Assembly (NCBI GenBank): GCA_016719895.1
Contig: JADJYG010000031.1
Location: 146,017-210,016 of the forward strand
Source of the DNA: Saprospirales bacterium
GTDB lineage: Bacteria; Bacteroidota; Bacteroidia; Chitinophagales; Saprospiraceae
Direction: 5' to 3'
Length of the DNA stretch: 64,000 nt
Shown piece after piece: positions 1-8,015 of this stretch. The notes under the pieces are model-generated. The model did no database searches. It was not told the origin of the DNA and was given only the letters and a program-made list of their open reading frames with translations. Each line of letters begins with the position of its first letter. The stretch's first letter is position 1. Made by a program: the position numbers and the translations under genes.

Positions 1-2
1 AT

Positions 3-605
3 GCCCTCGATAGCACAAGCAATACCGCCTGGGTACTGCCCAACCGCTCGGCCTTTAGCCCCGCAGAGATACAGGCCGTACGCGACTGGGTGTTTGGTGG
101 CGGGCGCTTGTTCCTCATCGCCGACCATATGCCTTTTGCCGGTTCGGCGCAGGACCTGGCTCGCGCCTTCGGCGTCGAAATGCTCAATTGCTTTGCTTCA
201 GACAACCGCAGCCGCGCCTGCGAACGGTTTTTCCGGAGCAACAATACCCTGCTCGACAACGAAATAACCCGGGGAATCGATACGGTCGTGACCTTCACCG
301 GCAGCGCCTTCAAACTACCTAAAGGCGCCCAACCCGTGCTGGCTTTGCACCACTACACCCTGCTGTCGCCCCAGGTCGCCTGGCAATTCACCGAAACCAC
401 GCCGCACCGCGACAGTCGCGGGTGGTATCAACTGGGCTACCTCCGCTACGGGAAAGGAAAAGTGGTCGTTTCGGGGGAAGCCGCCATGTTCTCCGCCCAG
501 CTGACCGGCCCCAACCGGAACCCCGTCGGCATGAATCAGCCGGAAGCCCGGCAAAATCCAAAGCTCCTGTTGAACATCCTGCATTGGCTGGACGAAAAAC
601 AATGA
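3..605 (+). CDS. GATase-like/DUF4350-like hypothetical protein, 5' end outside the window
   Basis: The reading frame is open from the first bases, so the N-terminus lies outside the window. About 200 residues are visible. The text GGGRLFLIADH near visible residue 30 and YGKGKVVVSGEA near residue 147 resemble proteins with a flavodoxin/glutamine-amidotransferase-like fold (DUF4350 type), in which a glycine-rich strand-turn precedes an aspartate. The C-terminal NPKLLLNILHWLD also fits that group. No catalytic residue can be assigned and I see no signal peptide or membrane span in the visible part. It is followed by a 224-bp gap before murA, so there is no sign of an operon. The family call is tentative; the coding status is firm. 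Confidence 0.7.
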   Translation, partial: ALDSTSNTAWVLPNRSAFSPAEIQAVRDWVFGGGRLFLIADHMPFAGSAQDLARAFGVEMLNCFASDNRSRACERFFRSNNTLLDNEITRGIDTVVTFTGSAFKLPKGAQPVLALHHYTLLSPQVAWQFTETTPHRDSRGWYQLGYLRYGKGKVVVSGEAAMFSAQLTGPNRNPVGMNQPEARQNPKLLLNILHWLDEKQ

Positions 606-706
606 GTGCGCCAGCGTACCGCCTGCAAGGCACTGTCTGGCATCGTTTCAACAAAAAGGACTTTTCATTTTTCCAGGCAACGTGGAAATATCTGCACCGA
701 TAAACA

Positions 707-714
707 TATGTTTG
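707..714 (+). promoter_or_regulatory. Possible Bacteroidota -7 element upstream of murA
   Basis: TATGTTTG matches the TAnnTTTG -7 consensus used by the primary sigma factor of Bacteroidota. It lies about 115 bases before the murA start. No TTG is seen at the matching -33 distance, so the call is weak. Confidence 0.25.
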
Positions 715-829
715 CGCCCATATTTATGGGTGAAATTTTATAAAAAACAGAACCCTTTCCAAACCAGAAACGGTGTTCGGATAATCAACGCCTTCTCCAT
801 TCCTTCGCCGGACACATAACGGTTACCCA

Positions 830-2146
830 ATGCAACTCGACACCTTCGAAGTCATCGGCGGCACGCCCCTGCACGGCGAGCTCCACCCCCAGGGCGCTAA
901 AAATGAAGCCCTCCAAGTCATCAGCGGCGTACTGCTCACGGACGAGCCGGTTACGGTTTCCAATATTCCGGACATTCTCGACGTCAACAAACTGATCGAA
1001 CTCCTGCGCGGCCTGGGCGTCACGGTAGAACAACTGGCGCCGGACACCTACCGGTTTTGCGCCGGCTCGCTCGACATCGATTACCTGCGTTCCGACACGT
1101 TTATGAAAGATGCCCAGCGCCTGCGCGGCTCCGTGATGCTCATCGGCCCCCTGCTCGCGCGTTTCGGCCGGGCTGCCCTGCCCAAACCCGGCGGCGACAA
1201 AATCGGCCGCCGCCGGCTCGATACCCACTTCCTGGGCTTCCAGCAGCTGGGCGCCGAATTCAAATACGACGACGAAAAGGACATCTACTACGTGCAACAG
1301 CCCAACGGCGGCCTCCGGGGCGCTTATATCCACCTGGATGAAATTTCGGTGACCGGCACCGCCAACGTGGTCATGGCAGCCGTGCTGGCCCGGGGCAAAA
1401 CCACCCTCTACAACGCCGCTTGCGAACCCTACGTACAGCAACTCTGCCGTATGCTCAACGCCATGGGCGCCAAAATTGACGGCGTCGGCTCCAACCTCCT
1501 CCACATCGACGGCGTGGAACAACTCGGCGGCGCCCAGCACCGCTGCCTGCCCGACATGATCGAAGTGGGCAGTTTTATCGGCCTGGCGGCCATGACACAG
1601 TCCGACATAACGATCAAAAACGCCGGGGTCGATCACCTGGGCATCATTCCGCACACTTTCGATCGGCTGGGCATCGCCATAGAGCGCCAGGGCGACGACC
1701 TCCACATCCCCCCGCACGAGCACTACGAAATCAGCACGTTTATCGACGGCTCTATCCTGACCATTTACGACGCCCCCTGGCCGGGCTTTACGCCCGACCT
1801 CATGTCGATCGTGCTGGTAGTGGCCACACAGGCGCGCGGCAGCGTGCTCGTTCACCAGAAAATGTTTGAAAGCCGCCTGTTTTTCGTGGATAAACTGATC
1901 GACATGGGCGCCCAGATCATCCTCTGCGACCCGCACCGCGCCACCGTCATCGGGCTCGACCGCCGCTCCCAACTGCGCGGCATCGAAATGACCTCGCCCG
2001 ATATCCGCGCCGGGCAGGCGCTGCTGATCGCCGCCCTTTCGGCCAAAGGCAAAAGCGTCATCCACAACGTCAACCAGATCGACCGTGGCTACCAGTATAT
2101 CGACAAGCGCCTGAACGCCATTGGCGCCCGGATATCGAGGATTTGA
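830..2146 (+). CDS. murA: UDP-N-acetylglucosamine 1-carboxyvinyltransferase MurA, Asp active-site variant
   Basis: Cytoplasmic enzyme of the first committed step of peptidoglycan synthesis: it transfers enolpyruvate from PEP to UDP-GlcNAc. The 438-residue length and both inside-out alpha/beta barrel halves fit the family. The N-terminal GAKNEAL (residues 22-28) corresponds to the conserved K-N pair of the family. The loop that carries the catalytic Cys in E. coli (Cys115) reads PGGDKIG here, with Asp123 (codon 1196-1198) in the Cys position. Cys-to-Asp MurA enzymes, as in Mycobacterium tuberculosis and Chlamydia, stay active but are not alkylated by fosfomycin; that is known for those enzymes and inferred here. 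The start at 830 places the first strand correctly. It appears monocistronic. Confidence 0.95.
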   Translation: MQLDTFEVIGGTPLHGELHPQGAKNEALQVISGVLLTDEPVTVSNIPDILDVNKLIELLRGLGVTVEQLAPDTYRFCAGSLDIDYLRSDTFMKDAQRLRGSVMLIGPLLARFGRAALPKPGGDKIGRRRLDTHFLGFQQLGAEFKYDDEKDIYYVQQPNGGLRGAYIHLDEISVTGTANVVMAAVLARGKTTLYNAACEPYVQQLCRMLNAMGAKIDGVGSNLLHIDGVEQLGGAQHRCLPDMIEVGSFIGLAAMTQSDITIKNAGVDHLGIIPHTFDRLGIAIERQGDDLHIPPHEHYEISTFIDGSILTIYDAPWPGFTPDLMSIVLVVATQARGSVLVHQKMFESRLFFVDKLIDMGAQIILCDPHRATVIGLDRRSQLRGIEMTSPDIRAGQALLIAALSAKGKSVIHNVNQIDRGYQYIDKRLNAIGARISRI

Positions 2147-2206
2147 GCGTATTTATGCCGTTTTTCGCCCCCGGGTTTTGAAGAAGCAAGAAGATTTCCT
2201 GCGGTG

Positions 2207-2231
2207 TTTTCAATAAAGCGCGCTACCTTTG
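2207..2231 (+). promoter_or_regulatory. Promoter of pheT (TAnnTTTG type)
   Basis: TACCTTTG at 2224-2231 is an exact TAnnTTTG -7 element, with a T-run at 2207-2210 where the -33 element is expected. It lies about 60 bases before the pheT start. Confidence 0.5.
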
Positions 2232-2292
2232 TCTGCTGATTACCCCCAAACCACAACCCGATGCACAATAATCCGATCGATTTTTTGAGGAA

Positions 2293-4896
2293 ATGAAGGT
2301 TTCGCTGAATTGGATTCGAGAATTTCTCGACCTAGATAAAACACCCGAAGAAATCGCCGACATATTGACCTCGCTGGGCCTGGAAGTGGAAGGATGGGAT
2401 GCCGTGAAACCATCGCCGGTAGACTTGGATAAAGTCGTAACCGGCCGGGTTTTAGAGTGTGTACGCATACCGGATACCGACCACCTTTCAGCCACCAAAG
2501 TAGATGTTGGCGATGGCACGATCCGCTCCATTGTGTGCGGCGCGCCAAACGTTGCGGCCGGCCAGTATGTGCTGGTCGCTCTTCCTGGCACAAATGTACG
2601 GAGTAAAGACGGCCAGCTGTTCGAGATCGGCGAGCGCAAGGTGCGCGGCGTGCCCTCGCAGGGCATGATCTGTGCGCAAGACGAGTTGGGCATCGGCCAC
2701 GACCATTCCGGCATCATGGTCCTGCCGGAAGGCGTCCGCCTGGGTATATCCGCCGCACAATACCTCCAGCTCGCCACTGATGTGGTGTATGAGATCGGAC
2801 TGACCCCCAACCGCGCCGACGCAACCAGTCACCTGGGCGTGGCGCGCGATCTGCTGGCCTGGGTCCGCCACCACGAAAACCCGCAAGCTACTCTCCGGCT
2901 TCCGGCCGCACCGCCGGTTTCTGTACCTGACCCAGGCCAGGGCACAACGATCGAAGTACACGTCGAAAATACGGAAGCCTGCTCCCGCTATACCGGTGTG
3001 TTGCTCCAGGGGGTGCAGGTACAGGAAAGCCCCGGCTGGCTGAAAGACCGGTTGCTGGCCCTGGGCCAACGGCCGATCAACAACGTAGTGGACGCGACCA
3101 ACTACGTGCGCCTCGAACTCGGCCAACCCCTGCATGCCTTCGATGCCACCCGGATACAAGGCAATAAAATACGGGTAAAAACCCTGCCCGCCGGCACTAT
3201 TTTTAAAAGCCTGGACGAAGTGGACCGCCAACTCTCCGCTGACGACCTGATGATCTGCGACGGCGACTCGAACCCCATGTGCATCGGCGGCGTTTTCGGC
3301 GGCGCCACCAGCGGCGTGACGATGGGCGCCTCCAGTGTTTTCCTGGAAAGCGCTCGCTTCAACCCCTCCTGGATCCGCCGCTCCATGTTGCGCCACAACC
3401 TGCGCACCGACGCAGCCTGGGCCTTTGAAAAGGGCGTGGACCCCAACGGCTGCCGCATAGCGCTGCAACGTGCCGTCGACCTTATTCGCCAACTCGCCGG
3501 CGGCGAAATAGCCTCTGCAGTGACGGACATCTACCCGAAACCCGTGGAGCCGGCCCGCATACCGGTGGAATACGGCCGGATCAACAGCCTCATCGGCGAA
3601 AACCTGCCCCCTGCAACGGTTAAAAATATCCTGGCCGCCCTGGAGATCGGCGTGGAATCGGAAACAACTGCCGGCTTCACTGCCGTGGCGCCGACCAACA
3701 AACCCGACGTCGTCCGTGAAGCCGACATCGTAGAGGAAATCCTACGGATATACGGTCTCGATACCGTAGCCATGCCGGCACAGTTGCGTACCAATATGGA
3801 GATCAGCCCGCGCCCCGACCCCGACGCCGTGCGCAACCTGGCTGCTGATTTTCTGGCCGCCAACGGGTTCTACGAGTGCATGAGCCTCTCGCTCAGCAAT
3901 TCGGCCTACTATACCGGCGAAAATGCCCCGCTTCCATTCCCAAAAGAAATGCTGGTGTATGTGCACAACACCGCCAACCAGGGGCTCGATTGCCTCCGGC
4001 CCAGTATGCTGTTTGGCGGCCTGGAGACCATCCGCCACAACCAAAACCGCCAAAATCCGGATTTGCGTCTGTTTGAGTTTGGGAAAACGTATGCAAGCCC
4101 CCCCCGGCCCCCCCATGAGGGGGGGAGTAGCGTGTTGAGGGATGCTCCAGGAAAGGGTATTAATAGCCCCGCTCCCCTCGATGAGGGGGGAATGGGGGAT
4201 GCTCCAGGAAAGGGTATTAATAGCCCCGCTCCCCCCCACATGGGGGGGCCGGGGGGGGCCTCCGAAACATCCCGCCTCGCCATCTTCCTCACCGGAGCCC
4301 ACCACCCGGAAAGCTGGCAGCCGGGACCAAAAACAGCGGTCGATTTTTATACGCTTAAAGCATACGTACAGAATCTGCTGGCGCGCCTGGGGGTGAGCGG
4401 CTACCAGGAAACCGTTGTACAGGAAACACGGTTCCGGGTAGCGCTTCGGTATCACCGCGGCCCGAAGGAATTCGTGACGTTTGGCCGTGTGCTACCGGCT
4501 ATTGCCAAAAAGATGGACGTTAAAAATGCCGTCTATTACGCCGATTTTAATTTTGATAACATACTGCCGGCGTTGGCAGCCAACCGGATACAGTTTCAGG
4601 AGATGAACCGTTTTCCGGTGGTCCGCCGCGACCTGGCACTGGTGCTGGACCGCGGAGTGACCTTTGCGGAAATCCGCCAACTGGCCGGCAAAACCGTGAA
4701 GAAGCTACTGAAAGAGGTCAATTTGTTCGACATTTTTGAGGATGACGAAAGGCTCGGCGCGGGAAAAAAATCCTACGCTGTGAGTTTCCTTTTTGAAGAC
4801 CCGCAAAAAACGCTACAGGATAAAGAAATCGATGCCCTGCTACAACAATTGCAGCAGGTATTCGAACAACGACTAAACGCAACCATTCGCAAATAA
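2293..4896 (+). CDS. pheT: Phenylalanine--tRNA ligase beta subunit PheT, with in-frame repeat insertion
   Basis: Beta subunit of the (alpha-beta)2 enzyme that charges tRNA-Phe in the cytoplasm. The start MKVSLNWIREFLDL is typical. Order of parts: OB-fold tRNA-binding (EMAP-like) domain about 39-150, B3/B4 editing region about 215-395, B5 about 400-470, catalytic-like core, and an anticodon-binding FDX-ACB domain from about residue 770. At 867 residues it is roughly 55 longer than is usual for the phylum. The excess is a Pro/Gly-rich block at residues about 602-657 encoded by G/C-run repeats (see the repeat entry), inside the catalytic-like core and in frame. pheS is not adjacent. An essential enzyme that tolerates a repeat insertion is the odd point. 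Confidence 0.95.
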   Translation: MKVSLNWIREFLDLDKTPEEIADILTSLGLEVEGWDAVKPSPVDLDKVVTGRVLECVRIPDTDHLSATKVDVGDGTIRSIVCGAPNVAAGQYVLVALPGTNVRSKDGQLFEIGERKVRGVPSQGMICAQDELGIGHDHSGIMVLPEGVRLGISAAQYLQLATDVVYEIGLTPNRADATSHLGVARDLLAWVRHHENPQATLRLPAAPPVSVPDPGQGTTIEVHVENTEACSRYTGVLLQGVQVQESPGWLKDRLLALGQRPINNVVDATNYVRLELGQPLHAFDATRIQGNKIRVKTLPAGTIFKSLDEVDRQLSADDLMICDGDSNPMCIGGVFGGATSGVTMGASSVFLESARFNPSWIRRSMLRHNLRTDAAWAFEKGVDPNGCRIALQRAVDLIRQLAGGEIASAVTDIYPKPVEPARIPVEYGRINSLIGENLPPATVKNILAALEIGVESETTAGFTAVAPTNKPDVVREADIVEEILRIYGLDTVAMPAQLRTNMEISPRPDPDAVRNLAADFLAANGFYECMSLSLSNSAYYTGENAPLPFPKEMLVYVHNTANQGLDCLRPSMLFGGLETIRHNQNRQNPDLRLFEFGKTYASPPRPPHEGGSSVLRDAPGKGINSPAPLDEGGMGDAPGKGINSPAPPHMGGPGGASETSRLAIFLTGAHHPESWQPGPKTAVDFYTLKAYVQNLLARLGVSGYQETVVQETRFRVALRYHRGPKEFVTFGRVLPAIAKKMDVKNAVYYADFNFDNILPALAANRIQFQEMNRFPVVRRDLALVLDRGVTFAEIRQLAGKTVKKLLKEVNLFDIFEDDERLGAGKKSYAVSFLFEDPQKTLQDKEIDALLQQLQQVFEQRLNATIRK
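4097..4262 (+). repeat. G/C-run repeat block inserted in frame in pheT
   Basis: A 37-bp segment beginning GATGCTCCAGGAAAGG occurs at 4141-4177 and again at 4198-4234, exactly 57 bp (19 codons) apart. Runs of C and G (CCCCCC..ATGAGGGGGG) flank and separate the copies and can pair as hairpins. The encoded text repeats as DAPGKGINSPAP. The block looks like an intergenic repeat that entered a coding gene. Confidence 0.8.
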
Positions 4897-5106
4897 ATGA
4901 CCGCACACCCGCTCCCGATCGAAAGCGAGGGGAAACGGCAGCCGGATTTGCAAAGCATTTTTTATAAAACGAGTTGAAACGAACGGCCAATGGATGGGGT
5001 GTTGTGCATGCAGTACGCTGGATTGGAACGATTTATGCTGGAATATGCTGTTCCATATAAGCGTGCCGCATTTGCCCGGCGCTTTTTACTACCGACCGAT
5101 TACACC

Positions 5107-5364
5107 ATGGCATACGAAACACAAGCAAATCATACCACTCAGGTCACCGTCCTGATCGCCGGGCGGCCCTATCTGCTGCATATCAATAGTGCAGATGAGG
5201 CACTCCTACACCGCCTGGCCAAAGAGATAAACGACAAGGTGGCGGCTTTCCAGGCCGGCCAGCCGTCGCGCGACCTGCAGGATTGTTTCGCCCTTGCCTT
5301 GCTGACATACGCCCTTGAATTGCAGCGGACCGCCCAGCGGCCCCAGGCAGTAGCCGCGTATTAA
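5107..5364 (+). CDS. zapA: Cell division protein ZapA
   Basis: Small cytoplasmic protein that binds FtsZ and bundles Z-ring protofilaments. The 85 residues start MAYETQ and carry the ZapA pattern: a beta-hairpin (TVLIAGRPYLLHI), a helix with HRLAKEINDKV near residues 35-45, then a C-terminal helix (DCFALALLTYALEL) that forms the dimer coiled coil. The frame stays open upstream to 4990, but the extra 39 residues do not resemble ZapA, and the ATG at 5107 gives the usual length. In Bacteroidota zapA is commonly found between pheT and rny, as here, which supports the call. Confidence 0.8.
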   Translation: MAYETQANHTTQVTVLIAGRPYLLHINSADEALLHRLAKEINDKVAAFQAGQPSRDLQDCFALALLTYALELQRTAQRPQAVAAY

Positions 5365-5406
5365 CCGGGCGCGTTCATCTCGTTTTTACCCGTCTGTTTC
5401 ATCGTG

Positions 5407-5436
5407 TTCTCCAGCGTGCAGTTGCTGGCTGGAGAA
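5407..5436. terminator. Perfect 9-bp hairpin between zapA and rny
   Basis: TTCTCCAGC (5407-5415) pairs exactly with GCTGGAGAA (5428-5436) around a 12-base loop, 43 bases after the zapA stop. There is no long T-run behind it, so it may end zapA transcription or act as an mRNA structure. Confidence 0.45.
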
Positions 5437-5515
5437 TACTGCTTTATTGAATACCAAGCGAATAAAAAAACTCGCTAATGCCATATATGTTTAACAATTA
5501 AATGCACAACCCAAT

Positions 5516-7198
5516 ATGGAGCTCGTTATAGGAATCATTATAGGATTGGTCGTCGGCGGTATTGCCGCGTATTATTTTGCCAGCCAGACGATAAAAAAAT
5601 CGAATCAGAAAGCCATCGAGGAGGGGAACCGCCAGGCCGACCTGGCCATTCAGGAAGCCCGGCTCACCGCCAAACGCATCACCGATGAAGCGGCCGTTCA
5701 GGCCGAAAAAATTGTAGGCAGGGCTGAGGCCGAAAACGAACGGATCAAGCAGCAGAAAATTCAGGAGGCCAAAGAACGCTACACGCAAATGCGCAGCCAG
5801 TTTGACAGCGAAAAAGCACAGCACCAGATCAAACTGAAGGAGATGGAGATAGAGGTGGTCAGCCAGCAGAAAGACCTGCAAACACAGCAGGAACTGTTCC
5901 AGGCAAAAGTGGACGAAATAAACGCGCGAAAGGCCGATATCGAAATCAAAGAAGCCGAGATTACCACGTTGCGGGAAAACCTCGACAAACAGATGAAAAT
6001 TGTCCAGAAGAAAAAAGAGGAACTCGACGCCGCCAACGAAGAGCGCATCAAAGCGCTGGAAAAGATCGCGCAACTCAACCAGCAGGACGCCAAAGATCAG
6101 CTGCTGGAAGCCGTGCGCGCCAAGAGCGAGAGCGAGGTGATGGCGATCGTGAAAGAGGCGGTCAGCCAGGCCAAACTAAATGCCAGCAAGGAAGCCAAAA
6201 AAATTGTCATCCAAACGATCCAGCGTATGGCCGCCGAGTTTACCATCGAGAATACCGTTTCGGTGTTCAACCTGGAAAACGACGACATGAAAGGGCAGAT
6301 CATCGGCCGCGAAGGCCGCAATATCCGCGCGTTGGAAGCCGCCACCGGGGTGGAGATCATCGTAGACGATACGCCGGAAGCAATCGTGATCTCATCGTTC
6401 GACCCCATCCGCCGCGAGGTGGCACGCCTGTCGCTCCAACGCCTGGTAGCCGACGGCCGCATCCACCCGGCGCGTATCGAAGAGGTGGTGGCCAAGGTGC
6501 GCAAACAACTGGAAGAGCAGATCATCGAAATCGGCGAACGCACCGTGATCGAGCTCGGCATCCACGGCCTCAACCCCGCCCTGGTGCGCATGGTGGGCCG
6601 CATGCGTTTCCGCTCCTCCTACGGCCAAAACCTGCTCAAACACTCCGTCGAAACGGCCGACCTCTGCGCCATCATGGCCGCCGAACTGGGCCTCAACCCC
6701 AAGCAGATCAAAATGGCCAAACGCGCCGGCCTGCTGCACGATATCGGCAAAGTAGCCGAAGAAGAAACCGAACTGTCGCACGCCCTCGTCGGCATGAAAC
6801 TCTGCGAACAGTACGGCGAACACCCCGTGATCATCAACGCTGTGGGCGCCCACCACGATGAGATCGAGATGAACAACATTATCTCGCCGATCATCCAGGC
6901 CTGCGACGCCATTTCCGGCGCCCGCCCCGGCGCCCGCCGCGAGATTCTCGAAAACTACCTCAAGCGGATCGGCGAACTCGAAGACCTCGCCATGGGCTAT
7001 GAAGGCGTCGCCAAAGCCTTCGCCATGCAAGCCGGCCGCGAACTGCGCGTGATCGTCGAAGCCGACAAGGTCAGCGACCAGTACGCCGACGACCTGTCGT
7101 TTATGATCTCACAAAAAATCCAGGACGAAATGCAGTACCCCGGCCAGATCAAAGTGACGGTCATCCGGGAAAAACGGGCCGTGGCCTATGCGCGGTAG
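5516..7198 (+). CDS. rny: Ribonuclease Y
   Basis: Membrane-anchored endoribonuclease that starts bulk mRNA decay. It has an N-terminal membrane anchor (about residues 3-22, MELVIGIIIGLVVGGIAAYY), a long charged coiled coil (about 30-200), a KH RNA-binding domain with the GxxG-type loop IIGREGRNIR near residue 262, and an HD phosphohydrolase domain with LLHDIGK near residue 405 supplying the metal-binding His-Asp pair. The 560-residue length is a little above the usual 520 or so because the coiled coil is long. The start at 5516 places the anchor at the extreme N-terminus. It stands alone between zapA and a convergent gene. Confidence 0.95.
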   Translation: MELVIGIIIGLVVGGIAAYYFASQTIKKSNQKAIEEGNRQADLAIQEARLTAKRITDEAAVQAEKIVGRAEAENERIKQQKIQEAKERYTQMRSQFDSEKAQHQIKLKEMEIEVVSQQKDLQTQQELFQAKVDEINARKADIEIKEAEITTLRENLDKQMKIVQKKKEELDAANEERIKALEKIAQLNQQDAKDQLLEAVRAKSESEVMAIVKEAVSQAKLNASKEAKKIVIQTIQRMAAEFTIENTVSVFNLENDDMKGQIIGREGRNIRALEAATGVEIIVDDTPEAIVISSFDPIRREVARLSLQRLVADGRIHPARIEEVVAKVRKQLEEQIIEIGERTVIELGIHGLNPALVRMVGRMRFRSSYGQNLLKHSVETADLCAIMAAELGLNPKQIKMAKRAGLLHDIGKVAEEETELSHALVGMKLCEQYGEHPVIINAVGAHHDEIEMNNIISPIIQACDAISGARPGARREILENYLKRIGELEDLAMGYEGVAKAFAMQAGRELRVIVEADKVSDQYADDLSFMISQKIQDEMQYPGQIKVTVIREKRAVAYAR

Positions 7199-7233
7199 GA
7201 TTTCGGGCATGCTGGAGATTTTCAGACAAACGC

Positions 7234-7992
7234 TCAAATCTCCAACAACCGGAACAGCACCGGTTTTGACGGGCTGGCATCCAGGTCGAACGAGACTGTT
7301 TGCAGGTTGAGCAGGTAAAGACCGTCTTTTACCGTGTCCGGCACGTAAATAAGTTCCGTGATGGTGCAGTGCTTGCGCACAGCGTGCGGGTACTGCCAAA
7401 AGGCATGGTGCGCCCGCAACAGGCCGGCGTCTTCTTCCCGGTCCACCGAGGGCAGGTCAAGAAGGAGGTGTTGAATCCCGCATTCAACTAAAAAACGGGC
7501 GGCATCCCAATGCAGGTAGGGCGGATTGGCGCCGGAATAATTCCGCCGCTTTTTCAGGTCGTCATTGGGCAACGTGCGCAGCACAAGCGCGCTGGCCTCG
7601 TCCTTGCCTAAAACTTCTTCCAACTGGTCGCGAAAAATGACCCGGTCGCCCTCGTCGCCGGAGGGTCTGGGGTACACGCTGACCAGCTTGGCCGCAAAAT
7701 GGTGCGCCTGTAAACATTCGGGCAAGACAAACCGTTCGCGGGCAATATGCCCCACGCATTCCGTATGGGTGCCATTGCCGTGCGGATTGAACCGGACATT
7801 AAAAAAATTGACCGGGCCGCCCCGGGCCGTGCTGCCGACAAAGCTGTCCATTACCACCGGACTAAATTCCACCGGGGGCGCCCAGAAACAATTGGGGTTA
7901 TCCGGGCCATCGCGCAGGGGAATGGAAATGTCGATGGGTTGCGACAGATCGGCTGTGTATGTTCGATGCCCTAAGGTCAGGTTGATTTGCAT
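7234..7992 (-). CDS. Cyclase family protein (kynurenine formamidase-like metal-dependent hydrolase)
   Basis: A 252-residue member of the putative-cyclase superfamily, which includes kynurenine formamidase (KynB) and isatin hydrolase. The metal-site motif HxGTHxxxxxH appears as HGNGTHTECVGH: His71, His76 and His82, with Glu78 where the family usually has Asp. The 3' end is convergent with rny. The ATG at 7992 (MQINLTL) is preferred to one 48 bases upstream because the longer form would overlap the end of the next gene and adds a proline-rich tail unlike the family. It lies 23 bases after the metalloprotease stop on the same strand and could be cotranscribed. The substrate cannot be told from sequence. 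Confidence 0.8.
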   Translation of the reverse strand: MQINLTLGHRTYTADLSQPIDISIPLRDGPDNPNCFWAPPVEFSPVVMDSFVGSTARGGPVNFFNVRFNPHGNGTHTECVGHIARERFVLPECLQAHHFAAKLVSVYPRPSGDEGDRVIFRDQLEEVLGKDEASALVLRTLPNDDLKKRRNYSGANPPYLHWDAARFLVECGIQHLLLDLPSVDREEDAGLLRAHHAFWQYPHAVRKHCTITELIYVPDTVKDGLYLLNLQTVSFDLDASPSKPVLFRLLEI

Positions 7993-8015
7993 GCAAGAAC
8001 CGGGTTTTTTTACAT

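Noticed and set aside
785..2065. Long minus-strand frame of 426 codons opposite murA
   Set aside because: It is the mirror of the GC-biased murA coding strand, has no recognisable domain, and overlaps an unmistakable enzyme.
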